This document shows positions 51,686 through 59,920 of a stretch of DNA of 64,000 nucleotides, piece by piece. A model generated the notes under the pieces. It was not told the DNA's origin. It saw nothing but the letters and a program-made list of their open reading frames with translations, and ran no database searches. The translations under genes were made by a program, and so were the position numbers. Every line of letters begins with the position of its first letter. Within the stretch, counting starts at the first letter, position 1. The DNA is from Vibrio fluvialis (lineage in GTDB: Bacteria > Pseudomonadota > Gammaproteobacteria > Enterobacterales > Vibrionaceae). The stretch covers positions 1,922,001-1,986,000 of the forward strand of contig NZ_UHIP01000001.1 in the NCBI RefSeq assembly GCF_900460245.1, read 5' to 3'.

Positions 51686-52163
51686 GTTTAACGCCCTGAT
51701 CTCTCGCAAAACTGCTGTTTTACTGGTGTGGTTTGCCTCGATGTCTGGTTTTGCCAGCACCGATACCATTCTCACCGTCGACAACCATGGTCGAAAGGCC
51801 CAATTCAGCCTTGAACAATTGCTGACACACGCCGACAAAGAGATTGTCACTAACACCCCTTGGACCGACGACAACACCAAGTTTGTCGGCGTCTCAGCCA
51901 AACAACTGCTGAACATGATTGGCGTTTCAAAAGCCGATTTAAAAGTCACTGCGTTGAATAATTATTGGTCGACCATCCCTTACGACGACATTGAAAAGTA
52001 CAACCCGCTGTTTGCCGTGAAAAAGAACGATGACGTCATGAGTATTCGCGACAAAGGCCCAATCTGGGTGATCTATCCGCTCAGCGAATTTAATGAAGTA
52101 AATAACGAGGTGCTGCACAGCCGTATGGTGTGGCAGGTCAGCCAAGTAGAAACGTTGCAGTAA
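51684..52163 (+). CDS. Periplasmic protein with oxidoreductase molybdopterin-binding-like fold
   Basis: A 159-residue exported protein. A signal peptide (MFNALISRKTAVLLVWFASM, cleavage near SGFA-ST) is followed by a single small domain. Pieces such as FVGVSAKQLLNMIG and RDKGPIWVIYPLSEF resemble the sulfite-oxidase-type molybdopterin domain, but the domain is short and the cofactor cysteine is not seen, so it is probably a ligand- or protein-binding relative. ATG 51684 follows GAGGAATG. It lies 26 bp before the GGDEF-EAL gene, so it is probably its periplasmic partner. Confidence 0.75.
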   Translation: MFNALISRKTAVLLVWFASMSGFASTDTILTVDNHGRKAQFSLEQLLTHADKEIVTNTPWTDDNTKFVGVSAKQLLNMIGVSKADLKVTALNNYWSTIPYDDIEKYNPLFAVKKNDDVMSIRDKGPIWVIYPLSEFNEVNNEVLHSRMVWQVSQVETLQ

Positions 52164-52189
52164 TCAAAACGCTGAGTGTGCAGGTATCT

Positions 52190-54103
52190 ATGAGCCGCCA
52201 TATTGCCATTTTCATCATGTTTGTGTTTGGACTGTTTATCTTCTCCATCTGGACGTTGGTCAAGTTCAACGACACTTATAACATGCTGACCAAGCACACT
52301 CAGTTGTCTGCCTGGGCACTGGCTCAGTTGGAGATCGAAACACTGGAGTTTTCTTCCCAGCTTGAAACCTACCTGATCAACGACACCCGTTCGTCACGCA
52401 AACTCAATCTCAAATACGACATTCTATGGAACCGTTATGATACGTTTCTCAACAGCGACGAAACACGCGAGATCCGTTCGCAGTACGGTTCTGGTGAAGT
52501 GATCGCGAAGGCGTTTAATGTGCTGCGCAAGTACGAAAATGCCGTGCTCAAATCCAATCTCAGCGAACTGAAGGCGTTTTCTGGTGAGCTGAAAAGCCTG
52601 ATGCCCGGCATTCGCAACCTGATGATCGTCAATTTCACAGGGGAAGAGTCGGCCAAGAACAGAGCCATCATCGCGGACAATAAACAAACCGTGTTGTACG
52701 ACATGCTGTTGATCTTATTGGTGCTTGGCTACATCTCGCTGCGCGTATACAAAGATGCCAAATACCAACAGTTTATGGCCTGGCATGATCCGCTCACTCA
52801 GCTGAAAAACCGTAACTATCTGCTGCAACAAATTAAAAATCTGAGTAAGCGTGAAGACGACTACGCGTTGATTTTGCTGGATATCAGCCACTTCAAAGAG
52901 ATCAATGATATCGTCAGCTACGAGTACGGCGATAAAATCCTGACCGAAATCAGTGAACGGCTCAAAGCGAAGTGCGATCAATTCCACTTTTTGTGCGCGC
53001 GTGTCGGTGCCGACGAGTTCGCGATCCTCATTAACCGCTGTGATTTCAATTTCGAATTTTTCGTCAAGGCGTTATTGAGCGATCTTGGTGCTGTGTTAAA
53101 TCGTCTCGACCCTTCCAAACGTATGGCGCTCGCAACCGGGATTGCGATGAGTCACGAGATGAGCGAGCACACCAAACGTTACCTCAAAAAATCGTCGGCG
53201 ATCCTGAATAACGCCGACCTGGCGCTTAACATCGCCAAGAAAAATCCGGCCGATCCTGTGGTCTACTACAGCAAAGAGATTGAGATAGCGCACCGCAAAA
53301 AGCGCAAACTGTCCGAAGAGCTGGAAGGTCTGATCAAAACCGACGATCAGCAGCAGCTTTACATGGCCTTTCAGCCGATTATTTCTCCGCAAAGCGAACG
53401 CCTTGGTTGCGAAGCACTGATTCGCTGGAACCATCCGCAACACGGTTTCGTGAATCCGGAATATCTGATCGCGATTGCGGAAGAATCGGGGCTGGCTAAA
53501 GAACTGGGACGCTGGATCATGCGACAGGTTTATCAGGCCCTGTCTGTCGACTGGAGCGCTTTCCATTCGCGGATTGAAGTCGCCATTAACCTGTCAGATT
53601 CGCTGTTTGACGAAGAGTTACCCGCGTTGGTGTCGGATATCTTCGCCACCGACATCAACTACCTTGACGCCATCGTGCTGGAAATCACCGAAACCATGAC
53701 TCTGGATGAAATCGAGCGCAGCGTCAGCATAATTCGCCAGCTCGAAGACATCAATATTCGTCTGTCGCTGGACGGTTTCGGTACCGGTTGGTCGTCACTC
53801 TACAACCTCAACCACCTGCGCTTTAACAAGCTGAAAATCGACAAGTCGTTTGTTCGCGACCTGAACAGTTTGGACCAACAGAAGTTCTTTATTTCGGCGA
53901 TCGTAACCTTATCACATCAGCTTGGCATTAAGGTCGTTGCTGAAGGGGTCGAAAATGAAATTCAGCTCCATCGCCTACAGGAGCTGGGCGTCGATGAATT
54001 TCAGGGCTACTACTTTTCTAAACCCATCACCAAAGAAGAATTTGCCCATTTCAGCCATCAGTACTTTGCCCACCGAAAGCCAGCGCTCAGTGCAGTGGAA
54101 TGA
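52190..54103 (+). CDS. Membrane GGDEF-EAL protein with altered active-site motifs
   Basis: A 637-residue cyclic-di-GMP type protein. Membrane segments at 5-24 and 170-186 enclose a periplasmic domain of about 145 residues. The GGDEF domain keeps HDPLTQLKNR and D231 but reads GADEF (273-277). The EAL domain keeps EALIRW (408-413), N467, E498, K549, E585 and Q605, but the metal-binding DDFGTG reads D528-G529-FGTG. Loss of the second aspartate predicts weak or no phosphodiesterase activity. I take ATG 52190. It probably senses through the periplasmic protein encoded just upstream. Confidence 0.9.
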   Translation: MSRHIAIFIMFVFGLFIFSIWTLVKFNDTYNMLTKHTQLSAWALAQLEIETLEFSSQLETYLINDTRSSRKLNLKYDILWNRYDTFLNSDETREIRSQYGSGEVIAKAFNVLRKYENAVLKSNLSELKAFSGELKSLMPGIRNLMIVNFTGEESAKNRAIIADNKQTVLYDMLLILLVLGYISLRVYKDAKYQQFMAWHDPLTQLKNRNYLLQQIKNLSKREDDYALILLDISHFKEINDIVSYEYGDKILTEISERLKAKCDQFHFLCARVGADEFAILINRCDFNFEFFVKALLSDLGAVLNRLDPSKRMALATGIAMSHEMSEHTKRYLKKSSAILNNADLALNIAKKNPADPVVYYSKEIEIAHRKKRKLSEELEGLIKTDDQQQLYMAFQPIISPQSERLGCEALIRWNHPQHGFVNPEYLIAIAEESGLAKELGRWIMRQVYQALSVDWSAFHSRIEVAINLSDSLFDEELPALVSDIFATDINYLDAIVLEITETMTLDEIERSVSIIRQLEDINIRLSLDGFGTGWSSLYNLNHLRFNKLKIDKSFVRDLNSLDQQKFFISAIVTLSHQLGIKVVAEGVENEIQLHRLQELGVDEFQGYYFSKPITKEEFAHFSHQYFAHRKPALSAVE

Positions 54104-54258
54104 TCCCGAGTGTTCACGGTTAAATCTCGTTAACTTGTCCCAGAACCCACGTGACAACGCTTCAAAAACTCAGCAATAAATGCTAATACTTCGCCTCTTA
54201 TACAACTTGTTTAATAATTGATTTATCACTAAAACAACACACTATCCTCAGAGGCTTT

Positions 54259-54957
54259 ATGAATACCCCAACCCCGGATGAGGCTAATCGCCGACCATTG
54301 GCCGTCCGCGAACTCAAACTCACCAAACGCATCGCCATCTGGCTTAGCCAGAAGAATGTGACCCCAAATCAAATCTCTTTGCTCAGCATCCTCTTCGCAC
54401 TGGCAGGGTTTGTCAGTTTACTGCTCTATCACTTTTACCCTGCCGCTTCGTTGCTGTTACTCGCCGCTGCCAGCATTCAGTTGCGCCTGCTGTGTAACTT
54501 ATTTGATGGCATGGTCGCTGTCGAGGGCGGAAAAAAGACACCTGCCGGAGAGTTGTTTAACGATGTACCGGATCGCATTGCCGATCCGCTGTTTATCGTC
54601 GGAGCTGGCTTTGCCACGCAATCGTTGGTGGGTATGGATCTGGCCTGGGTTTGCGCCATTCTCGCGGTCTTGACGGCCTACGTCCGCGTGCTGGGCGTGA
54701 GCATGAACGGGCCAGCGGATTTTTGCGGCCCGATGGCGAAGCAGCATCGCATGGCTCTACTGACGGCTTCACTGTTGATATTGTGCGTATACCAATGGCT
54801 ACAACTGCCGCTGCATTTTTTGGGTTACACCTTAGATTGCGCCCTCGCGCTGATGTTGTGTGGCTTGGTGATCACCACCTGGCGACGTCTGGAACATATC
54901 TATCACTACCATCAGGCGCAATTCGCCCAGCAACAGGAAACTCAGCGAGATGTTTAA
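54259..54957 (+). CDS. CDP-alcohol phosphatidyltransferase family protein (YnbA-like)
   Basis: A 232-residue membrane enzyme with about six hydrophobic segments. The CDP-alcohol motif is present in variant form: N80-x2-D83-G84-x2-A87 ... G97-x3-N101-x3-D105, so the first and third aspartates of the usual D-x2-DG ... G-x3-D-x3-D are asparagines, and the arginine after A is V88. E. coli YnbA shows the same asparagines, as I recall. The product lipid is unknown. Start ATG 54259 has AGAGG upstream. Its end overlaps the next gene by eight bases. Confidence 0.85.
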   Translation: MNTPTPDEANRRPLAVRELKLTKRIAIWLSQKNVTPNQISLLSILFALAGFVSLLLYHFYPAASLLLLAAASIQLRLLCNLFDGMVAVEGGKKTPAGELFNDVPDRIADPLFIVGAGFATQSLVGMDLAWVCAILAVLTAYVRVLGVSMNGPADFCGPMAKQHRMALLTASLLILCVYQWLQLPLHFLGYTLDCALALMLCGLVITTWRRLEHIYHYHQAQFAQQQETQRDV

Positions 54958-55882
54958 TATTCCCGTTCACTCTCAACATGTCATGCTGGCGATCGTCGCT
55001 GTGCTGGTCGTCGGCACTGTGTGCTATTTGTGGTTGTCACGCCGTCACACAGATCGTGACTATCTCGAGCTGAAACTGCGCATTCGCTCCTGGTGGTGGA
55101 TGGTGGCCATCGCATTTGTCGTGTTGGCACTACCACTCAACTACACACTGTTTTTCATGGGGTTTCTCAGCTTTTTAGCACTGAAAGAATTTCTGTCTAT
55201 CGTTCCGACCCGTATGACCGACCGCCGCGTCATTTTCTGGGCGTACCTCTCCATTCCTTTTCAGTTTTACTGGCTGTCGATCGGTTGGTACGGCATGTTC
55301 ATCATCTTTATTCCGGTGTACATCTTCTTGTACCTGCCCATGGTGATGGTGTTGATTGGCGATACCAAAGGCTTTATTCGCTCTGCGGGCGTGATTCACT
55401 GGGCAATGATGCTGACGGTGTTCTGTATCAGCCACATGGCGTATCTATTGGTGCTGCCCAGCCTTAACCCGAATGCAGGTTCATTAGGCATGCTGCTGTT
55501 TTTGCTGGTAATGACCCAATTCAACGATGTTTGTCAGTACGTATGGGGTAAGAGTTTTGGCAAGCACAAAATCGTGCCGAAAGTCAGTCCGAACAAAACC
55601 TGGCAAGGTTTTATCGGTGGCAGTGCGACAGTGATTGTGGTGTCCTATTTCGCCGCGCCGTACCTGACGCCACTCAACCCGATACAAGGCTTGGTGGCCG
55701 GAGTGATCATCGCTTTCAGCGGCTTCATCGGCGATTTGGTGATTTCATCGGTCAAGCGAGATTTGCGTATCAAGGACACCAGCCAGTTTATCCCTGGCCA
55801 CGGCGGCATTCTGGATCGAATTGATAGCCTGATGTTCACCGCACCGCTGTTCTTCCATTACATCTACTATCTCTATTACTGA
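54950..55882 (+). CDS. Phosphatidate cytidylyltransferase (CdsA/YnbB-like)
   Basis: A 310-residue, eight-segment membrane enzyme that makes CDP-diacylglycerol from phosphatidate and CTP. The C-terminal signature is complete: SSVKRDLRIKDTSQFIPGHG, then GILDRIDS. It is a second, non-housekeeping type (YnbB-like) because it sits in a lipid cassette rather than next to frr/dxr. Its start overlaps the upstream gene's end (translational coupling), and the acyltransferase gene follows after seven bases. Confidence 0.93.
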   Translation: MFNIPVHSQHVMLAIVAVLVVGTVCYLWLSRRHTDRDYLELKLRIRSWWWMVAIAFVVLALPLNYTLFFMGFLSFLALKEFLSIVPTRMTDRRVIFWAYLSIPFQFYWLSIGWYGMFIIFIPVYIFLYLPMVMVLIGDTKGFIRSAGVIHWAMMLTVFCISHMAYLLVLPSLNPNAGSLGMLLFLLVMTQFNDVCQYVWGKSFGKHKIVPKVSPNKTWQGFIGGSATVIVVSYFAAPYLTPLNPIQGLVAGVIIAFSGFIGDLVISSVKRDLRIKDTSQFIPGHGGILDRIDSLMFTAPLFFHYIYYLYY

Positions 55883-55889
55883 GGCCACC

Positions 55890-56558
55890 ATGGCAAGATT
55901 ACTCAAACTGCTGTTTGTGCTGCTGATCGTCAAGCCACTGGTGTTTATTGGCTTGGGGCTCAATATCTTACAGCGACAAAACCTCCCCGAGCACGGGCCG
56001 ATGATCATCGCCGCCAATCACAACAGTCATCTTGATACGCTGGTGTTGCTGGCGCTGTTTCCGATTCATATGGTGCATCGCGTGCGCCCGGTTGCAGCGG
56101 CCGATTACTTTCTCGCCAATCGCTTTGTGGCGTGGTTGTCCCTCAATATCATTGGCATCATTCCGATTCGCCGTGCACCATCCGCTTCCCAGCGTGACGC
56201 CGTCTTTGATGCCTGTCATGCGGCATTAAGTAACGATGAAATTCTGATTATTTTCCCCGAGGGCAGCCGCGGTGAACCGGAGATCATGAGCGGCCTGAAA
56301 AAAGGCATCTACCATTTGGTGAAAGATCACTCAGGCGTCTCCGTGCTGCCTGTGGTCATGCGGGGTCTCGGGCGCTCACTGCCTAAAGGGACGGCGATGC
56401 TGGTACCGTTTAACTGCGATGTGGTGATCGGAGAGCCGCAAGCGGGATTTACCAGCGCCCAGCAATTTATCGACACCATGCAGACACAATATCAGCAACT
56501 TGCGCAGCACTGCATTACGCAGACCGCCAACGCAGAACAACTCGATATTGAAGAGTAA
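55890..56558 (+). CDS. 1-acyl-sn-glycerol-3-phosphate acyltransferase family protein
   Basis: A 222-residue PlsC-type acyltransferase. The catalytic motif NHNSHLD (H-x4-D), the IIGIIPIRR stretch and the substrate motif FPEGSRGE are all present after one N-terminal membrane anchor. It would supply phosphatidate for the cytidylyltransferase encoded just before it, so the three genes form a chain from lysophosphatidate to CDP-diacylglycerol to an unknown phospholipid. ATG 55890 has GAGG at five bases. Confidence 0.92.
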   Translation: MARLLKLLFVLLIVKPLVFIGLGLNILQRQNLPEHGPMIIAANHNSHLDTLVLLALFPIHMVHRVRPVAAADYFLANRFVAWLSLNIIGIIPIRRAPSASQRDAVFDACHAALSNDEILIIFPEGSRGEPEIMSGLKKGIYHLVKDHSGVSVLPVVMRGLGRSLPKGTAMLVPFNCDVVIGEPQAGFTSAQQFIDTMQTQYQQLAQHCITQTANAEQLDIEE

Positions 56559-56582
56559 AAAACGCGGCGATTGCCGCGTTTT
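56557..56582. terminator. Bidirectional terminator between the lipid cassette and fpr
   Basis: AAAACGCGGC - GATT - GCCGCGTTTT between convergent genes. Confidence 0.9.
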
Positions 56583-56584
56583 CT

Positions 56585-57343
56585 TTACCAGTAACGTTCA
56601 TGAATATAGTTGCCACCCGTCGCCTGACGAAATGGCGGCAAGCCTTTGTCGCGTAGGGTACTGGCGGTGTCTTTAATCATGTCCGGATTACCACACATCA
56701 TCACAAAACTGTGCTCTGGCGCTAACTCTAACTCACTTACAGTTTGCAGCTCACCTGACTCAATCAGGGCCGGAATACGTCCACTCATCGCATCGCTAAG
56801 CGCTTCGCGGCTGACCACAGTGTGATAGCGTAAGCGCCCCTGATATTGCTCCACCAGCGTCTGAATATCGTCGCGATACACTCGGTCACGACCATAGCGC
56901 ACGCCGTGCACCAGCACGATATTCGGTTGGGTCAGGCGCTGGTCGGCGAGCAGTGACAGAAATGGACCAATTCCCGTCCCGGTTGCCAATAACCATAAAT
57001 CTTGCGTGAAATCAGGAATCGAAGGCTGAATCAGATCGCCGTAGGCCGAATTACCCACCCACACGGTATCACCAGCGGAGAGTGATTGCAGGCGCGGAGA
57101 AAGCTTGCCTTGTGGATGAGCCACAATCAAAAATTCATGTTCATCCGCTGTAGCCCCTGGCGCATTAACCAGAGAATAGGCTCGGCTCACCAGATTGCCT
57201 GCATCATCTTCGAGCCCCAACTTGGTAAACTGCCCGGCCGAAAATGGCAACTCGGCGCCGCTCACTCGCAGTGAGAACTGCTCCGGCGTCCAGTCGATAC
57301 GTTCAATCACCTGCACTGGGTTAAAACCTGCGAATAGACTCAT
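56585..57343 (-). CDS. fpr: Ferredoxin/flavodoxin-NADP+ reductase
   Basis: A 252-residue FAD enzyme moving electrons between NADPH and ferredoxin or flavodoxin. The FAD site RAYSLVNAP and the NADP site LLATGTGIGPFLSLL are present, followed by MMCGNPDMI and the C-terminal HERYW with an aromatic end, typical of bacterial Fpr. The length is normal. The 174 bp upstream hold its promoter; no clear SoxR/S site could be read. Confidence 0.95.
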   Translation of the reverse strand: MSLFAGFNPVQVIERIDWTPEQFSLRVSGAELPFSAGQFTKLGLEDDAGNLVSRAYSLVNAPGATADEHEFLIVAHPQGKLSPRLQSLSAGDTVWVGNSAYGDLIQPSIPDFTQDLWLLATGTGIGPFLSLLADQRLTQPNIVLVHGVRYGRDRVYRDDIQTLVEQYQGRLRYHTVVSREALSDAMSGRIPALIESGELQTVSELELAPEHSFVMMCGNPDMIKDTASTLRDKGLPPFRQATGGNYIHERYW

Positions 57344-57517
57344 GATCTTTTCTCCTCACCGATTATCTTTGAGTGACGTTACGCCCCTTTTAGCCTTAAG
57401 TAAAGTTTTCACCTTACTTATTAAGTTAATGTTTTGTTAACGCACTCACCGACAACTCTATCCGATAACGACTAGAATAATTAGTCTAATCACAGCTCAA
57501 CCAAGGAATGAAAGAAG

Positions 57518-57952
57518 ATGGAAAACTTACTGCAGGACTTTCCGGTCGTGACTGAAATCCCGGTCGCATGGGGCGAAATGGATGCCTTACAACACGTCAA
57601 CAACGTGGTCTATTTCCGCTATTTTGAAACGGCGCGTATCGATTACTTTCGTCACATTCAACTGATGGAAGATTTGGCGATCACTCAGGTCGGCCCAGTG
57701 CTGAGCGAAACGCAAAGTCGCTACAAAATTCCGGTCACCTTCCCTGATACGTTGCTGATCGGATCGCGCGTGAGCGATGTGCAAGAAGATCGCTTCACCA
57801 TGGAGTATCAGGTGGTGAGCAAAAAACTCGGCAAAGTGACCACCACAGGCAGCGCCACCGTGGTGATGTTTGATTTTAAAAACGGCACCAAAGCCAAACT
57901 GTCAGAGCGTATTCTCGACGCCATTCAAACCCTTCAGGATCTGCCTTCCTGA
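57518..57952 (+). CDS. Acyl-CoA thioesterase (hotdog fold, YbgC-like)
   Basis: A 144-residue 4HBT-family thioesterase. The signature GEMDALQHVNNVVYFRYFE contains the catalytic Asp and the HVNN motif of the family. It hydrolyses acyl-CoA thioesters in the cytoplasm; chain preference is unknown. Start ATG 57518 is preceded by AAGAAG, a weak site, with AAGGAATG further up. The ERIC-type repeat lies 84 bp downstream, between it and the LysE gene. Confidence 0.9.
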   Translation: MENLLQDFPVVTEIPVAWGEMDALQHVNNVVYFRYFETARIDYFRHIQLMEDLAITQVGPVLSETQSRYKIPVTFPDTLLIGSRVSDVQEDRFTMEYQVVSKKLGKVTTTGSATVVMFDFKNGTKAKLSERILDAIQTLQDLPS

Positions 57953-58035
57953 TACGATTCGACACCGACCTTCAGGCTGCTATCCACAAGGCAGCCTGAA
58001 ATACCGCATTCGTGCCGATGTGAGCCATGGCGGCA

Positions 58036-58163
58036 TATACCCAAACAACTTGGAGTTGCAGGTAGGCGGCAAATGAGTGAGTCCCCATGAGCATAGATAC
58101 GCTATGTGATTGGGGTGAATGAATGCAGCCAACACCGCTGCAGCTTCAAGTAGGAAGGGTATA
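58036..58163. repeat. ERIC-type 128-bp palindromic repeat
   Basis: An imperfect palindrome bounded by TATACCC (58036-58042) and GGGTATA (58157-58163). It contains the familiar ERIC/IRU pieces AACTTGGAGTTGCAG, GAGTCCCCATGAGC, GATTGGGGTGA and GCAGCCAACACCGCTGCAG. The length matches the usual 127 bp of ERIC elements in enterobacteria and vibrios. These are non-autonomous and can fold into long hairpins in transcripts. It lies in the gap between the thioesterase and LysE genes. Confidence 0.9.
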
Positions 58164-58271
58164 GTGGCTATAACTAATTCTCATGTTACCAGCGTGTGAA
58201 TCGTATTGCGCATTCGTGCGGCTGCGCTTATTGTTGGGGCTCCGCAGTCCTCTTTTCATTTGGAACCTTTC

Positions 58272-58892
58272 ATGAACACCGCACTTTTGGGCATGTTTAT
58301 TCCCACTTTCTTCTTAGTCTCAATTACGCCAGGTATGTGTATGACACTTGCCCTTACCCTGGGTATGAGCATTGGTTACAAACGCACACTGTGGATGATG
58401 ATTGGCGAGCTGATTGGGGTTGCCGTGGTGGCCGTCGCCGCCGTGGTGGGGATTGCAGCTGTCATGCTCAACTACCCTTGGCTGTTTACCGCCTTTAAAA
58501 CCGTCGGAGCCTGTTACCTGTTCTACCTTGGCGTGCAAATGTGGCGCTCAAAAGGCAAGTTGGCGCTCACTTCCGAGTCCGACACGCACTATCAGGGCAG
58601 CGATTGGGGCTTAATTGTTCAGGGCTTTGTCACCGCAATCGCCAACCCGAAAGGCTGGGCGTTTATGATCTCGTTGCTACCGCCATTTATCGACCAATCG
58701 ACCAGCCTGACACCACAATTAATTTTCCTAGTGTCGATCATCATGGTGTCCGAATTTGTCTGTATGACGCTCTACGCCACTGGCGGTAAAGGGTTAAAAC
58801 GCGCCTTGGGCAAATCGCAAAATGTTCGCGTGATGAATCGCGTTTCCGGTTCCCTGATGATGGCCGTAGGCATTTGGCTGTTTGTAAGCTAA
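58272..58892 (+). CDS. LysE/RhtB family amino-acid exporter
   Basis: A 206-residue inner-membrane exporter with six hydrophobic segments. The N-terminal signature FFLVSITPGMCMTLALTLGMSIG is typical of LysE/RhtB, as is NPKGWAFMISLLPPFI in the centre. The substrate is an amino acid or derivative, not predictable. I use ATG 58272 (MNTALLGMFIPTF); the frame runs 22 codons further without membrane character. The ERIC repeat is about 110 bp upstream. Confidence 0.92.
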   Translation: MNTALLGMFIPTFFLVSITPGMCMTLALTLGMSIGYKRTLWMMIGELIGVAVVAVAAVVGIAAVMLNYPWLFTAFKTVGACYLFYLGVQMWRSKGKLALTSESDTHYQGSDWGLIVQGFVTAIANPKGWAFMISLLPPFIDQSTSLTPQLIFLVSIIMVSEFVCMTLYATGGKGLKRALGKSQNVRVMNRVSGSLMMAVGIWLFVS

Positions 58893-58934
58893 ACGTTGTG
58901 AGCTAAACGTTTCTTTTTGATTTATGACCTATCG

Positions 58935-58957
58935 AAGCGGCCTTGCGCCGCTTTCTT
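58935..58957 (+). terminator. Intrinsic terminator after the LysE gene
   Basis: AAGCGGC - CTTGC - GCCGCTT followed by TCTTT. Confidence 0.75.
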
Positions 58958-59116
58958 TACATGGCTTTACACTCCTAACAATCCCCATTAAATTCAACAA
59001 TTAATGTAAAAATTAGCACTAAACCGAAAACTCCATTGGTTCATTTGGTGTTTACAACAGAGTTCAAGCGCGTATATTTATGAGCCATAACATCAAATAA
59101 ACCAAAAGGTGATGAA

Positions 59117-59839
59117 ATGACTATCTATACCTACTCGCGCTTCTCGCCACGCAACCCAGATTTCCAGCAAGATATGGAAGCGCTAAAAGCGGCCTTCCCC
59201 GACGCCACACACATTGAAGATTCCGCTCGCGGCCGCATGCCGGCTATGGAACGCCCAGACTTTGTCGCCTTAGTCGACACACTGCAAAGCGGCGACACGC
59301 TGGCCGTCAACTGGCTGAGCAGCATCAGCAAAGATTTCCAGCAGTGCCAACACGTATTGCAACTGCTGATGGAGAAAAACGTCACGCTCAAAACCACCAA
59401 ACCCGCCATGACAGTGGCTCCGGGCAGCGAAACAGCCGCCGCGATTGCACTGGTGCTGGAAGGGTATGGACAAGCGGACACGCGCCATCGCTTACACGCC
59501 GCAGAAATGGGCCGCCGCGCCCTGCGCGAAGATGGCCGCGCGTGGAAAGAGAAATTCCGCGGCCGCCCGGCCAACAAAGAGAAACACATGAAAATCGCTG
59601 GCCTGCTGCTGGAAGGCAAAACACTGGAAGAAGTCGCACAAATCTGCGATTGCAGCCTGTCGACGGTTAAACGCGTCAAAAGCCGGGTCAGCGAACACGA
59701 TGACGAAGGTGCGCTGCGTCGCCGTGGTCATGGCCGCCACGGCCACCACCGTCATGGGATGCATCGCGGTGATCACCGTGGCGAAGGGCGTGGCGAAGGT
59801 CGTCGACACCGAGGCCGCCCAACGGACAGCGATGAATAA
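59117..59839 (+). CDS. Serine-resolvase-like protein with lost active-site residues and a His/Arg/Gly-rich tail
   Basis: A 240-residue protein. The N-terminal resolvase fold keeps Y6, R8 and S10 (YSRFS), as in gamma-delta resolvase. The active-site segment that should read LDRLGR reads L67-S68-S69-I70-S71-K72, so D67, R68 and R71 are missing and strand exchange is unlikely. A resolvase-type helix-turn-helix follows (148-192, GRPANKEKHMK ... CSLSTVKRV). The tail (200-235) is almost only R, G and H, with D and E spaced in. ATG 59117 has AAAGGTGATGAA upstream. Perhaps a domesticated regulator; the tail may bind metal or RNA (inference). Confidence 0.85.
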   Translation: MTIYTYSRFSPRNPDFQQDMEALKAAFPDATHIEDSARGRMPAMERPDFVALVDTLQSGDTLAVNWLSSISKDFQQCQHVLQLLMEKNVTLKTTKPAMTVAPGSETAAAIALVLEGYGQADTRHRLHAAEMGRRALREDGRAWKEKFRGRPANKEKHMKIAGLLLEGKTLEEVAQICDCSLSTVKRVKSRVSEHDDEGALRRRGHGRHGHHRHGMHRGDHRGEGRGEGRRHRGRPTDSDE

Positions 59840-59862
59840 GATTCCGACAAACGTCTGGAGAC

Positions 59863-59890
59863 AAAACGGCGCCTGATGGTGCCGTTTTTT
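59863..59890 (+). terminator. Intrinsic terminator after the resolvase-like gene
   Basis: An 11-bp stem AAAACGGCGCC / GGTGCCGTTTT (one G-U pair) followed by TT. Confidence 0.8.
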
Positions 59891-59920
59891 ATTCAAGTCA
59901 TGCCATTCAAAGAAGGAGCA

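Noticed and set aside
57344..57517. SoxR or SoxS operator upstream of fpr
   Set aside because: CTTACTTATTAAG-like pieces are present but do not match the SoxR box well enough to claim.
59117..59839. Mobile element or invertible segment encoded with the resolvase-like gene
   Set aside because: No inverted repeats, transposase or other mobility gene flank it, and the catalytic residues are missing.
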